DNA of 64,000 nucleotides, from NCBI GenBank assembly GCA_963771435.1, contig CAVYTF010000009.1, positions 372,001 through 436,000 of the forward strand, written 5' to 3'. Of the stretch, positions 45,153-53,104 are shown piece by piece. The notes below the pieces were generated by a model, which was not told where the DNA came from, did not search any database, and worked only from the letters and a program-made list of their open reading frames with translations. The position numbers were made by a program, and so were the translations under genes. The DNA is from CAVYTF01 sp963771435. Lineage in GTDB: Bacteria; Bacteroidota; Bacteroidia; Chitinophagales; Chitinophagaceae. Position 1 is the first letter of the stretch. Each line of letters starts with the position of its first letter.

Positions 45153-45173
45153 TGCCCGAATAATAAAACGACT

Positions 45174-45206
45174 GAAGGGAACGAGAACGTTCCCTTCTCT
45201 TTTTAT
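45174..45206 (+). terminator. Terminator/attenuator hairpin abutting the rimP start
   Basis: GAAGGGAACG (45174-45183) pairs perfectly with CGTTCCCTTC (45188-45197) around AGAA, and TCTTTTTAT follows. The T tract ends about 4 bases before the rimP ATG at 45210. It has the form of an intrinsic terminator, placed where it would control entry into rimP-nusA-infB. Confidence 0.7.
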
Positions 45207-45209
45207 CTT

Positions 45210-45680
45210 ATGTCAGCGGAATTAGAAATAGAAAAAATAGGGCAGTTTTTGGAGAGGATACTGGCTGCGGAACCTGAGTTTTTTTGTGTGAGCATAAAAA
45301 TAAAACCTACTAATAATATTAAGGTTTTTATTGACGGGGATAACGGCATCACAATAGAAAAATGTGTGCAGATAAACCGAAAATTGTATAAGCTGATCGA
45401 AGAGGCAGGTATGTATCCCGAAGGAGATTTTTCGCTGGAAGTGTCTTCGCCGGGTGTGGATGAGCCATTAAAAATGCACAGGCAGTACCTGAAAAATACT
45501 GGGCGATTTGTGGAAGTGGTTTTTACTGATAATGAAAAAAAAGAAGGTAAATTACTGCAGGTGGCAGAAACAGGCATTGTTCTGGAACATAGTGAGGGCA
45601 AAGGAAAGAAGGCAGTGACACAGCAATTGGTCATTCCATTTGATAATATAAAAACAACGACGGTTCAGGTTAAGTTTTAA
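45210..45680 (+). CDS. rimP: Ribosome maturation factor RimP
   Basis: The product is 156 aa from ATG 45210; the frame is open upstream, but SAELEIEKIGQFLERILAAE is the natural start. It has the two RimP domains: N-terminal alpha/beta with IKVFIDGDNGITIEKCVQIN and the LEVSSPGVDEPLKMHRQYLK signature, then an SH3-like C domain. It is needed for 30S subunit maturation. It is first in rimP-nusA-infB, with 236 bp of simple repeats before nusA. A terminator-like hairpin lies directly before the start codon. Confidence 0.94.
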   Translation: MSAELEIEKIGQFLERILAAEPEFFCVSIKIKPTNNIKVFIDGDNGITIEKCVQINRKLYKLIEEAGMYPEGDFSLEVSSPGVDEPLKMHRQYLKNTGRFVEVVFTDNEKKEGKLLQVAETGIVLEHSEGKGKKAVTQQLVIPFDNIKTTTVQVKF

Positions 45681-45916
45681 AGGCAGGAGAGATGACGGTT
45701 GACAGATAATTGAACCACGAAGACACAAAGACACGAAGGGACACAAAGGAGGGATAAAGGACGGATGGGGGCGTAAAGAGAGGAAGACATAGTTGAATTG
45801 TTGATTGGTTGATCGGTTGAATTGGGGGCACAAAGACGGGAAGGGAATTTAATTATAGAAAGCGTATAAGTATAAAAAAATGATACAACAAAACTTCAAT
45901 TTAAAAATTTTCAGGT
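45681..45916 (+). repeat. Simple-repeat spacer between rimP and nusA
   Basis: It contains GATGACGGTTGACAGATAAT (akin to the 35468 array), ACGAAGACACAAAGACACGA with an imperfect second round, and GTTGATTGGTTGATCGGTTG. There is no gene. These simple repeats resemble others scattered through the window. Confidence 0.55.
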
Positions 45917-47164
45917 ATGGCAAGTATTAATTTAATTGAGGCATTCCAGGAGTTTAAAGATGCTGAAAACATAGACCGCCCCACGATGATGAAAGTGGTG
46001 GAGGATGTTTTTAAAACATTGCTCAGGAAAAAATATGCGAGCGATGAAAACTTTGATGTGATCGTTAATGCTGAAAAAGGTGACCTTGAGATAATACGCC
46101 GCCGCATGATCATGGATGACGATGATGTAAACGATCCGCTGGCAGAAGTGTCTTACAGCTATGCATCTAAAATAGCCCCGGATTTTGAAGTGGGGGAAGA
46201 GTTGTATGAAGAAGTGGATATTTATGATTTTGGCCGCCGCGCTATACTGGCAGCAAAGCAGACGCTTGCCAGCCGTATAAGTGACCTGAAGAAGAATGTG
46301 CTTATAAAGAAATATGGGGACAGGGTGGGGGATATTATCAGCGCTGAAGTGTACCAGGTTTGGAAGAAAGAAGTGTTGATGCTGGATGAGGATGGCAATG
46401 AACTAATACTGCCAAAAAGCGAACAGATACCGCAGGATTATTTTAAGAAAGGAGAGAGCATCCGCGCAGTGGTAAGCAGGGTGGATATAAAAAATAACGC
46501 ACCAGTAATAATACTATCGCGCACGAGTCCTTTATTTCTTGCTAAATTGCTCGAAATTGAAGTGCCCGAGATCTTTGATGGCCTGATAAGCATCAAGAAA
46601 ATTGTGCGTGAACCGGGAGAAAGAGCGAAGGTGGCTGTTGAAAGTTTTGATGACAGGATCGACCCAGTAGGCGCTTGTGTGGGAATGAAAGGAAGCCGTA
46701 TTCATGGTATCGTACGCGAACTGAAGAATGAGAATATTGATGTGATAAATTATACTTCCAATATTCAGCTACTTATCCAGCGCTCATTGACACCGTCGAA
46801 GATAAGTTTTATGGACCTGGATACTGAGAAGAAACATGCAGAAGTGTTTTTGAAAGCAGACCAGGTCTCGCTTGCTATCGGCCGGCGTGGTGTGAATATA
46901 AAACTGGCGTGTGAATTGACAGGATACGAGATAGATGTTTACAGAGATGATGAAGGCGAGACAGAGGAATTTGATATTGACCTGGAAGAATTTGCAGATG
47001 AAATAGAACCTTGGATCATTGATGAGTTGAAGAGGGTTGGCTGCGACACAGGGCGTAGTGTATTGAATTTAACAGCAGAGGAGCTTGAACGCAGAACAGA
47101 TCTGGAAAGAGAAACGATCGACGATGTGAGAAAAATATTAAAAGACGAATTTGAAAGAGAATAA
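45917..47164 (+). CDS. nusA: Transcription termination/antitermination factor NusA
   Basis: The product is 415 aa. The N-terminal RNA-polymerase-binding domain (SINLIEAFQEFKDAENIDRP) is followed by an S1 domain (about 130-200, DRVGDIISAEVYQVWKKEVL). Two KH domains follow, with VGACVGMKGSRIHGIVREL and SLAIGRRGVNIKLACEL. An acidic C-terminal region (EGETEEFDIDLEEFADEIEP) follows, then a helix-hairpin-helix-like end. It binds RNA polymerase and nascent RNA during pausing and termination. Its usual neighbours rimP and infB are present in the usual order. Confidence 0.96.
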   Translation: MASINLIEAFQEFKDAENIDRPTMMKVVEDVFKTLLRKKYASDENFDVIVNAEKGDLEIIRRRMIMDDDDVNDPLAEVSYSYASKIAPDFEVGEELYEEVDIYDFGRRAILAAKQTLASRISDLKKNVLIKKYGDRVGDIISAEVYQVWKKEVLMLDEDGNELILPKSEQIPQDYFKKGESIRAVVSRVDIKNNAPVIILSRTSPLFLAKLLEIEVPEIFDGLISIKKIVREPGERAKVAVESFDDRIDPVGACVGMKGSRIHGIVRELKNENIDVINYTSNIQLLIQRSLTPSKISFMDLDTEKKHAEVFLKADQVSLAIGRRGVNIKLACELTGYEIDVYRDDEGETEEFDIDLEEFADEIEPWIIDELKRVGCDTGRSVLNLTAEELERRTDLERETIDDVRKILKDEFERE

Positions 47165-47251
47165 ATTGCATTATTTATTTTTCTGAAGGAGGTTCACTAA
47201 TAAGAAATTAAAAATGCCTTTCGACATTGGGTTGGGGCAAAAAGAAATTGA

Positions 47252-50200
47252 ATGTCAGAAGTAAAAGAAATAAGATTACCAAGGTTACTTGCAGCTGCAA
47301 AAGAATTTAATGTGGGTGCTGATACCCTTATGGATTTTTTGGCCAAAAAGGGATTTAACAAGGATGAACTGAACCCCAATACAAAGCTTACGGAGGCAAT
47401 GTACTATGCATCGCAGGCGGAGTTCTCCGGGGATAAAGTTGCAAAAAACAAGGCAGACCTTATTGAAATACCAAAAAGCGCTGCGACTGAAAGGAGGAAG
47501 AGGGACGAAGAAGACATTAGTTTCGGGAAGCATGAGAAAAGGGCGCCTGCAAAAGAACCGGTGAAAGAGCCTGTAAAAACAGAGCCTGCACCCGTTCCTG
47601 CAGCAGTTGTTGTTAAAGCTCCAGTTGAAACCCCGGCTCCTGTTATTCAGCCTGAAAATAAAGAAAAGCCAGTAGAAGAAAATATTATTACTAATATTGA
47701 AGCCCCGGAGCTTGAAGGGCCAAAGCAGGTTGGAAAAATGGATCTTTCGACTCTTGATCCTTCCACACGGCCTAAAAAATCTTCTTCCAAAAAGGCTACT
47801 GCTGAAGAAAAGAAAGAAGAAAAAAAGGTAGTTGCTGAAACCAAAGCAGAGGAGAAAAAAGAAACTCCAGCAGCAGAAGTTTCAGTATTGCCTCAAACGC
47901 CTGAAGTTTCGGATGAACCTGCCCAGCCGATAATAGAAAATATTAAAGCCGACATAATTGAAGGCCCAAAAATAGTCGGGAAAATAACGTTGCCCGTTAA
48001 TAGTGACACGCGGCCAAAACCCCTTTCCCCTGAAGATAAGCGCAAACGCAAACGTATTCCGGTTGACAAGAAAGGCAATGAAGGCCAGGGGCCAAATAAT
48101 AATCCCCAGTTTCGTGGACCATCTGCACCTCCGTTCAACCGCGATCATAGAAACGGCCCACCAAGCGGTTTTAATCCAACCAGAACTTATACTAACAATA
48201 ACGGCCAACCGGGACAGCAAAACCAGGGAGGCAACAGGTTTAACCGCCCTCCTGCACCGGGTGGTGACAGGCGCCCAGCCACTGCAGGTGGCAGCAATGA
48301 CAGAAGAGGCCCTGTTCGTGGCCGACCTGTAAAGCCTGAAGATAAGGAAATAGACCAGAAGCAGATACAGGAAAAGATACGCGAAACACAGGCAAAACTT
48401 TCCGGTGGGGGTGGCCGTGGCAAAAGCCTTAAAGCTAAGTACAGACGCGCCAAAAGAGAAGAGGCCGCAGAGGCCATGGGTGGCGATATGGAAAATGATA
48501 ACAAGCTGCAGGTGACTGAGTTTGTTACTGTTAGCGAATTGGCGAACCTGATGGACGTGAGCTTTGCTGAGGTTATCGGCAAGTGTATGGGCCTTGGTAT
48601 CATGGTTTCAATTAATCAGCGCCTTGATGCAGAAGTGATAGAACTGGTTGCAGGTGAGTTTGGTTTTGAAGTTGAATTTACCGGCGTTGACGATGTGGAC
48701 GATGATGATAACGATGATGAGGATGATGACGATGAACTTGTTTCCCGCGCCCCAATTGTTACTATCATGGGACACGTGGATCATGGTAAAACTTCTTTGC
48801 TTGACTACATCCGCAGTGCAAACGTGGTTGCTGGCGAAGCTGGAGGTATTACTCAGCATATCGGCGCTTACCAGGTGACTACAAGCACAGATAAAAAGAT
48901 AACTTTTCTTGATACTCCCGGCCACGAAGCTTTTACTGCGATGCGAGCCCGTGGTGCAAAAGCTGCCGATGTCGCAGTTATTGTTATTGCCGCAGACGAT
49001 GCCGTGATGCCTCAAACAAAAGAAGCCATTTCGCATGCACAGGCCGCTTCTTTGCCAATGATCTTTGCCATCAATAAAATTGACAAAGACGGAGCAAATA
49101 CTAAAAAAATATATGACCAGCTTGCTCAAATGAACATCCTTGTGGAAGAGTGGGGAGGCAAATACCAGAGCCAGGAGATATCCGCAAAGCAGGGAACCAA
49201 TGTAGATAAACTACTTGAAAAGATCCTGCTTGAAGCTGAACTCCTCGAGTTAACAGCCAACCCCGACCGTGAAGCCACAGGAACAATTATTGAGGCTTCG
49301 CTTGACAAAGGCCGTGGCTATGTTGCTACTATTTTAGTTCAAAACGGTACTTTAAACCAGGGCGACCTAATCGTTTCGGGGCAATATTACGGAAGGCTAA
49401 AAGCCATGTTCAACGAGCGCAACCAACGTTCAGAAGAGGCAACACCATCAACGCCCGTTCAAATCTTAGGGTTAAATGGCGCTCCGCAGGCAGGTGAAAA
49501 ATTCAAGGTTTATGAAGATGAAGCAGAAGCCAAAGAAATAGCCACCAAACGTGCCCAAATACTTCGTGAACAGGGCCTTCGCGCAAGAAAACATATTACG
49601 CTCGACGAAATTGGCCGCCGCCTTGCACTTGGCAATTTCAAAGAATTAAAAATAATTATCAAAGGCGATGTGGATGGTTCTGTAGAAGCTTTGAGCGATT
49701 CGCTGCAAAAGCTTTCTACTCCCGAAGTTGCCGTTAATGTTGTTCATAAAGCCGTAGGCCAGATATCCGAAAGCGATGTGCTTCTCGCCACCGCTTCAGA
49801 TGCCATAATTGTAGGCTTTAATGTGCGCCCATCACTACAAGCAAACCGACTTGCAGAAACGGAAGGCGTACAAATAAAAAGTTACTCCATTATCTATAAT
49901 GCCATCGAAGAAGTTCGCAGCGCCATGGAAGGGATGCTTGAGCCGAAGGTGGAAGAAAAAGAAGTAGCCAACGTTGAAATACGCGAAGTCTATAAGTTCG
50001 ATAAAGCAACTGTGGCAGGCTGTTATGTTCTCGACGGCAAAATAAAACGCGATAGCAAAATACGCCTCTTCCGAGATGGTATCCTCGTTTACCCACGCCA
50101 GGAAGGCGCTTATGCCGAGCTCGGCAGCCTCAAACGCTTCAAAGACGACGTAAAAGACGTTGCCGCTGGTTATGAATGCGGCCTCACTATTAAAAATTAC

Positions 50201-50266
50201 ACAGATATCAACGTTAGTGACACTATCGTCGCCTACGAAGAAGAAGAGGTGAAAAGGACGTTGTAA
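47252..50266 (+). CDS. infB: Translation initiation factor IF-2
   Basis: The product is 1004 aa. The N-terminal IF2 domain (LPRLLAAAKEFNVGADTLMD) is followed by about 380 residues of charged, Pro/Lys/Asn-rich sequence. A second IF2-N-like domain precedes an acidic run (VDDVDDDDNDDEDDDDEL). The G domain has GHVDHGKT (about 507-514), DTPGHEAFTAMRARGA and NKIDKDGAN. Domains II to IV follow to EEEEVKRTL. It places initiator tRNA on the 30S subunit. AAGGAGGT at 47186-47193 is unusual for this phylum but is about 58 bases from the start codon used here, so it is not its ribosome site. Confidence 0.97.
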   Translation: MSEVKEIRLPRLLAAAKEFNVGADTLMDFLAKKGFNKDELNPNTKLTEAMYYASQAEFSGDKVAKNKADLIEIPKSAATERRKRDEEDISFGKHEKRAPAKEPVKEPVKTEPAPVPAAVVVKAPVETPAPVIQPENKEKPVEENIITNIEAPELEGPKQVGKMDLSTLDPSTRPKKSSSKKATAEEKKEEKKVVAETKAEEKKETPAAEVSVLPQTPEVSDEPAQPIIENIKADIIEGPKIVGKITLPVNSDTRPKPLSPEDKRKRKRIPVDKKGNEGQGPNNNPQFRGPSAPPFNRDHRNGPPSGFNPTRTYTNNNGQPGQQNQGGNRFNRPPAPGGDRRPATAGGSNDRRGPVRGRPVKPEDKEIDQKQIQEKIRETQAKLSGGGGRGKSLKAKYRRAKREEAAEAMGGDMENDNKLQVTEFVTVSELANLMDVSFAEVIGKCMGLGIMVSINQRLDAEVIELVAGEFGFEVEFTGVDDVDDDDNDDEDDDDELVSRAPIVTIMGHVDHGKTSLLDYIRSANVVAGEAGGITQHIGAYQVTTSTDKKITFLDTPGHEAFTAMRARGAKAADVAVIVIAADDAVMPQTKEAISHAQAASLPMIFAINKIDKDGANTKKIYDQLAQMNILVEEWGGKYQSQEISAKQGTNVDKLLEKILLEAELLELTANPDREATGTIIEASLDKGRGYVATILVQNGTLNQGDLIVSGQYYGRLKAMFNERNQRSEEATPSTPVQILGLNGAPQAGEKFKVYEDEAEAKEIATKRAQILREQGLRARKHITLDEIGRRLALGNFKELKIIIKGDVDGSVEALSDSLQKLSTPEVAVNVVHKAVGQISESDVLLATASDAIIVGFNVRPSLQANRLAETEGVQIKSYSIIYNAIEEVRSAMEGMLEPKVEEKEVANVEIREVYKFDKATVAGCYVLDGKIKRDSKIRLFRDGILVYPRQEGAYAELGSLKRFKDDVKDVAAGYECGLTIKNYTDINVSDTIVAYEEEEVKRTL

Positions 50267-50387
50267 TTCTTTGCCGTCATCTGTCAACCAACCATCTGTC
50301 ATCTTCTTTTCTTCTTTTGGGGCTGTCAACTGTATCTTTCCTTCGGCTCAGTTCCGGCTGAGCCGTTCCAAGTCCGGCACAAAAGCT

Positions 50388-50555
50388 ATACTCCTAACCT
50401 TATTGCTTGCATTCCTATCCTCATTGCTTTCACTCCCAACCTCATTGCTTCTACCCCTATCTTCATTGTTTGCACTCCCAACCTTATTGCTTCTACGCCT
50501 ATCCTCATTGTTTGCACTCCTACCTTCGTTGCTTGTACTCCTATCTTCATTGCTG
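50388..50555 (+). repeat. 21-bp tandem array downstream of infB
   Basis: Seven full units run from 50402, each starting ATTG(C/T)TT, with a partial unit before. Two forms (TTGCACTCC and TTCTACCCC) roughly alternate, which suggests a 42-bp higher-order unit. Both strands are open across it because 21 is a multiple of three, but the predicted peptides are low-complexity 7-residue repeats. There are no spacers. Confidence 0.88.
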
Positions 50556-50677
50556 CCACACCTCTGCCATTGTTTCAGCATATGTATGACATTGCTTCAT
50601 AATCCAACCCCATTTCTTCACAATTCACTACTCCAAATTCTCCATTTTCCATTCTCCCTTTCGATTAACAAACATTA

Positions 50678-50709
50678 TTTGGCAAATTGAATGTATATAC
50701 ATACATTTG
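50678..50709 (+). promoter_or_regulatory. Promoter and palindromic operator of the MarR operon
   Basis: TTTG (50678-50681) and TACATTTG (50702-50709) are 20 bases apart and match the Bacteroidota -33/-7 consensus. Between them, at 50691-50702, is the perfect palindrome ATGTATATACAT. It overlaps the first base of the -7 box, a good place for a MarR dimer to repress its own gene. The GTG start at 50714 is 4 bases after the -7 box, so the transcript may be leaderless. Confidence 0.7.
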
Positions 50710-50713
50710 CATT

Positions 50714-51178
50714 GTGAAACTTGAAGAAGCCATAAAAAGCACTAAATTCAGAGACGAAAAGCATAAGGCCGTACTCAACATTCTCTATACGGCATGGTGG
50801 CTGAAGACTATCATGAGCAAAGAACTGAAAGAATATGGAATTACCCACGAGCAATACAATGTTCTAAGGATATTGAAAGGCAAACATCCCGAACAGGTTT
50901 GCGTTCGCGAAATTGCTTGCCGAATGATCGAGAAAAGCTCAAACGTTCCAAGAATTATAGACAGGCTCGAGGCAAAGGGGCTGGCAAAAAGAAACCCATC
51001 AAAGTTTGATAAAAGAGAAACCGCCATCACACTAACACAGTTGGGACTTGACCTGCTTGAAAAAAGTACAGAAAAAATAAACGCCCATTTCGAAAGTAAC
51101 GTTAAACTGGAAAGTGACGTAGCGCAGGATCTGAACAACCTCCTTGAAAAGCTTAGAGAAAACGAAAACGAAGAATGA
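50714..51178 (+). CDS. MarR-family transcriptional regulator
   Basis: The product is 154 aa from GTG 50714; the frame upstream passes through the promoter. The winged helix spans TAWWLKTIMSKELKEYGITH, EQYNVLRILKGKHPEQVCVR and EIACRMIEKSSNVPRIIDRL. The wing is LAKRNPSKFDKRETAITLTQ, followed by a C-terminal dimer helix. It probably represses its own operon, which also encodes pirin, YceI and an FMN reductase, in response to an electrophile or oxidant (inference from context). The palindrome at 50691 is the likely operator. Confidence 0.9.
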   Translation: MKLEEAIKSTKFRDEKHKAVLNILYTAWWLKTIMSKELKEYGITHEQYNVLRILKGKHPEQVCVREIACRMIEKSSNVPRIIDRLEAKGLAKRNPSKFDKRETAITLTQLGLDLLEKSTEKINAHFESNVKLESDVAQDLNNLLEKLRENENEE

Positions 51179-51200
51179 TCTTTGTTTAAAGAAATAAAAA

Positions 51201-51911
51201 ATGAAAACGATATTATATAAAGCAAACGAACGCGGCCATGCAAACCATGGCTGGCTGGATAGCTGGCATTCCTTCAGTTTTGCCGGTTATCATGACCCTG
51301 CAAAAATGAATTTTGGTTCCCTGCGTGTTTTAAACGACGATACAGTAAAGGCAGGCTTTGGTTTTGGAAAACATCCTCATAACAATATGGAAATAGTTTC
51401 CATCCCTTTATCGGGAGCTTTGAAGCACAATGACAGCACCGGCCGCGAAGCCATCATAAAGCAAAACGATGTACAGATCATGAGCGCCGGCAGCGGCATT
51501 GCCCACAGCGAGATCAATGCCAGCACCAAAGAAGAAGTGAAGTTTTTGCAGATATGGATCTTGCCTAAAGAAAAAAATATCACTCCGCGTTATGAGCAAA
51601 AGGTTTTCCTGCCTGAAGAAAGAATAAATAAAATTCAAATCGTAGTAGCACCCGATATAAAAGATGCCATTTGGATAAACCAGAATGCATGGCTTTCCCT
51701 CGCAGATCTCGAAAACAACTTTGAAACAGTTTATGAGGTAAAGAAAAAAGATAACGGCATATATGCATTCGTCCTTAACGGGGAAGTTTCAATAAACGAA
51801 CAGCCTTTGCAAACAAGAGATGCGTTAGGGATCTATGAAACGGATAATATCAGCATCAGGGCAAACAGTGATGCAGAATTATTATTAATAGAAATACCAA
51901 TGATGAGCTAA
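51201..51911 (+). CDS. Pirin-family protein
   Basis: The product is 236 aa. It is a bicupin of the YhhW type: HANHGWLDSWHSFSFAGYHD, FGFGKHPHNNMEIVSIPLSG (metal-binding His pair), DVQIMSAGSGIAHSEINAST (third His and Glu region). The second cupin is degenerate. E. coli YhhW has quercetin 2,3-dioxygenase activity; the natural substrate is unknown. It lies 22 bases after the MarR gene on the same strand. Confidence 0.93.
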   Translation: MKTILYKANERGHANHGWLDSWHSFSFAGYHDPAKMNFGSLRVLNDDTVKAGFGFGKHPHNNMEIVSIPLSGALKHNDSTGREAIIKQNDVQIMSAGSGIAHSEINASTKEEVKFLQIWILPKEKNITPRYEQKVFLPEERINKIQIVVAPDIKDAIWINQNAWLSLADLENNFETVYEVKKKDNGIYAFVLNGEVSINEQPLQTRDALGIYETDNISIRANSDAELLLIEIPMMS

Positions 51912-51962
51912 AGCAAGATCAACTATTCAAAACAATTTTTAAAACAAATAAAAAACACAACT

Positions 51963-52490
51963 ATGTCAACTTACAAAATTGATCCCGCGCACTCAGAAAT
52001 TCACTTCAAGATCAGGCACCTGATGATCACTAATGTAACTGGAAGCTTTGCAAAATTTGATGCAACAATGGAAAGTAGTGCGGATGATTTTTCTGATGCG
52101 AAAATTACCTTCGAAGCAGATGTAAACAGCATCAACACTAACAATCCGCAAAGAGACGGTCACCTGGCCGGTGCAGATTTTTTTGATGCAGAAAAGTATC
52201 CAAAGATCACATTCGAATCTACCGGCATTGAGAAGGAGGGCAATGAAGACTATAAACTTTCAGGTGAACTCACTATTCGCGATGTAACAAAACCTGTTGA
52301 ACTTGATGTGACCTTCGGGGGAACAATGAACGATCTTTATGGCAATTCAAGAGCGGGCTTCGAAATAACAGGTAAGATCAACCGTAAAGATTTTGGGCTA
52401 GCCTGGAATGCAGCCACTGAAACAGGAGGTGTGGTGCTGAGCGAAGATGTAAAACTACTTATGAATGTTCAAATGATCAAACAAGCATAA
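51963..52490 (+). CDS. YceI-family protein
   Basis: The product is 175 aa. The YceI lipocalin-like barrel is evident: YKIDPAHSEIHFKIRHLMIT, SFAKFDATMES, the INTNNPQRDGHLAGADFFDA loop, and KDFGLAWNAATETGGVVLSE. There is no signal peptide, so it is cytoplasmic. Members bind isoprenoid or fatty amides; ligand unknown here. It is the third gene of the MarR operon and lies 6 bp before the FMN reductase. Confidence 0.93.
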   Translation: MSTYKIDPAHSEIHFKIRHLMITNVTGSFAKFDATMESSADDFSDAKITFEADVNSINTNNPQRDGHLAGADFFDAEKYPKITFESTGIEKEGNEDYKLSGELTIRDVTKPVELDVTFGGTMNDLYGNSRAGFEITGKINRKDFGLAWNAATETGGVVLSEDVKLLMNVQMIKQA

Positions 52491-52496
52491 TAATAC

Positions 52497-53057
52497 ATGA
52501 ACATAGAAATTATTTCAGGCAGCCCAAGAAAGGAAAGTTTATCTATCCGTGTAGCACAGTTTCTTCAAAAGTATTTAAGAGAAAAAACAACTCACGATAT
52601 AAACATAATTGATGCGCGCGATTGGCAACTGCCTTTTCTCCAGGAAGTTTTTACAAGCGTAGAAAAAACGCCCGAACTATTTAAACCGCTGGCTGAAAGA
52701 ATGCTTGCGGCAAATGCTTATATTCTTGTAACGCCGGAATATAACGGAAGTTATACCCCGGCGCTCAAGAATTTGTTTGATCATTTTCCAAAGCGAACAC
52801 ACAAAACATTTGGCATTGTAACCACAAGCCCCGGCGCATTGGGTGGCATACGCGCCGGCCTTCAATTGCAGTTACTGATAAACGCCTTGTTTGGCATCGG
52901 TTCGCCACACATGCTGGTTACGCCGTTCGTTGATAAAAAATTTGATGCCGAAGGTGATCTCATTGATGGATCTTTTCAGAAAAACATTGATGTTTTTGTG
53001 AAAGAATTTTTATGGCTTGCAGAAAGCCTTGTTCCGGAAACAACACATGTAGTTTAA
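52497..53057 (+). CDS. NADPH-dependent FMN reductase
   Basis: The product is 186 aa. It has a flavodoxin-like fold with the phosphate loop ISGSPRKESLSIRVAQFL and the family motif VTPEYNGSYTPALKNLFDHF, then FGIVTTSPGALGGIRAGLQL. It reduces flavins, quinones or azo compounds with NADPH. It ends the MarR operon and is consistent with a response to electrophilic stress. Confidence 0.9.
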   Translation: MNIEIISGSPRKESLSIRVAQFLQKYLREKTTHDINIIDARDWQLPFLQEVFTSVEKTPELFKPLAERMLAANAYILVTPEYNGSYTPALKNLFDHFPKRTHKTFGIVTTSPGALGGIRAGLQLQLLINALFGIGSPHMLVTPFVDKKFDAEGDLIDGSFQKNIDVFVKEFLWLAESLVPETTHVV

Positions 53058-53082
53058 ATATTTTACTACAAAACGAAAGCGG

Positions 53083-53090
53083 TAACTTTG
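53083..53090 (+). promoter_or_regulatory. Candidate promoter box TAACTTTG before the purF pseudogene
   Basis: TAACTTTG matches TAnnTTTG and lies 14 bases before the ATG at 53105. A TTTT lies 18 bases upstream as a poor -33 element. The promoter of the broken gene therefore appears intact. Confidence 0.4.
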
Positions 53091-53104
53091 CGCTTCCTTC
53101 AGCA

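Larger units (their letters stand above)
45023..45209 (+). other. Open frame reading into rimP, probable gene remnant
   Basis: From about 45015 the rimP reading frame is open upstream of its ATG. It encodes protein-like sequence: FDIAENILAFGKGSENSTIW, ENERGEPLDLNTEKNG and YCENVLLLCPNNKTTEG. No good start codon is present. It is probably the tail of a lost gene joined to the truncated paralogue at 44786. The family was not recognised. Confidence 0.35.

Noticed and set aside
47184..47259. Strong ribosome site AAGGAGGT for infB or a 16-codon ORF at 47212
   Set aside because: It is too far from both ATG codons (about 19 and 58 bases), and such sites are rarely used in this phylum.
50271..50690. 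139-aa membrane protein rich in Leu and Ser
   Set aside because: The frame is an effect of the 21-bp array; the minus strand is also open and gives a 7-residue repeat. No family features are present.
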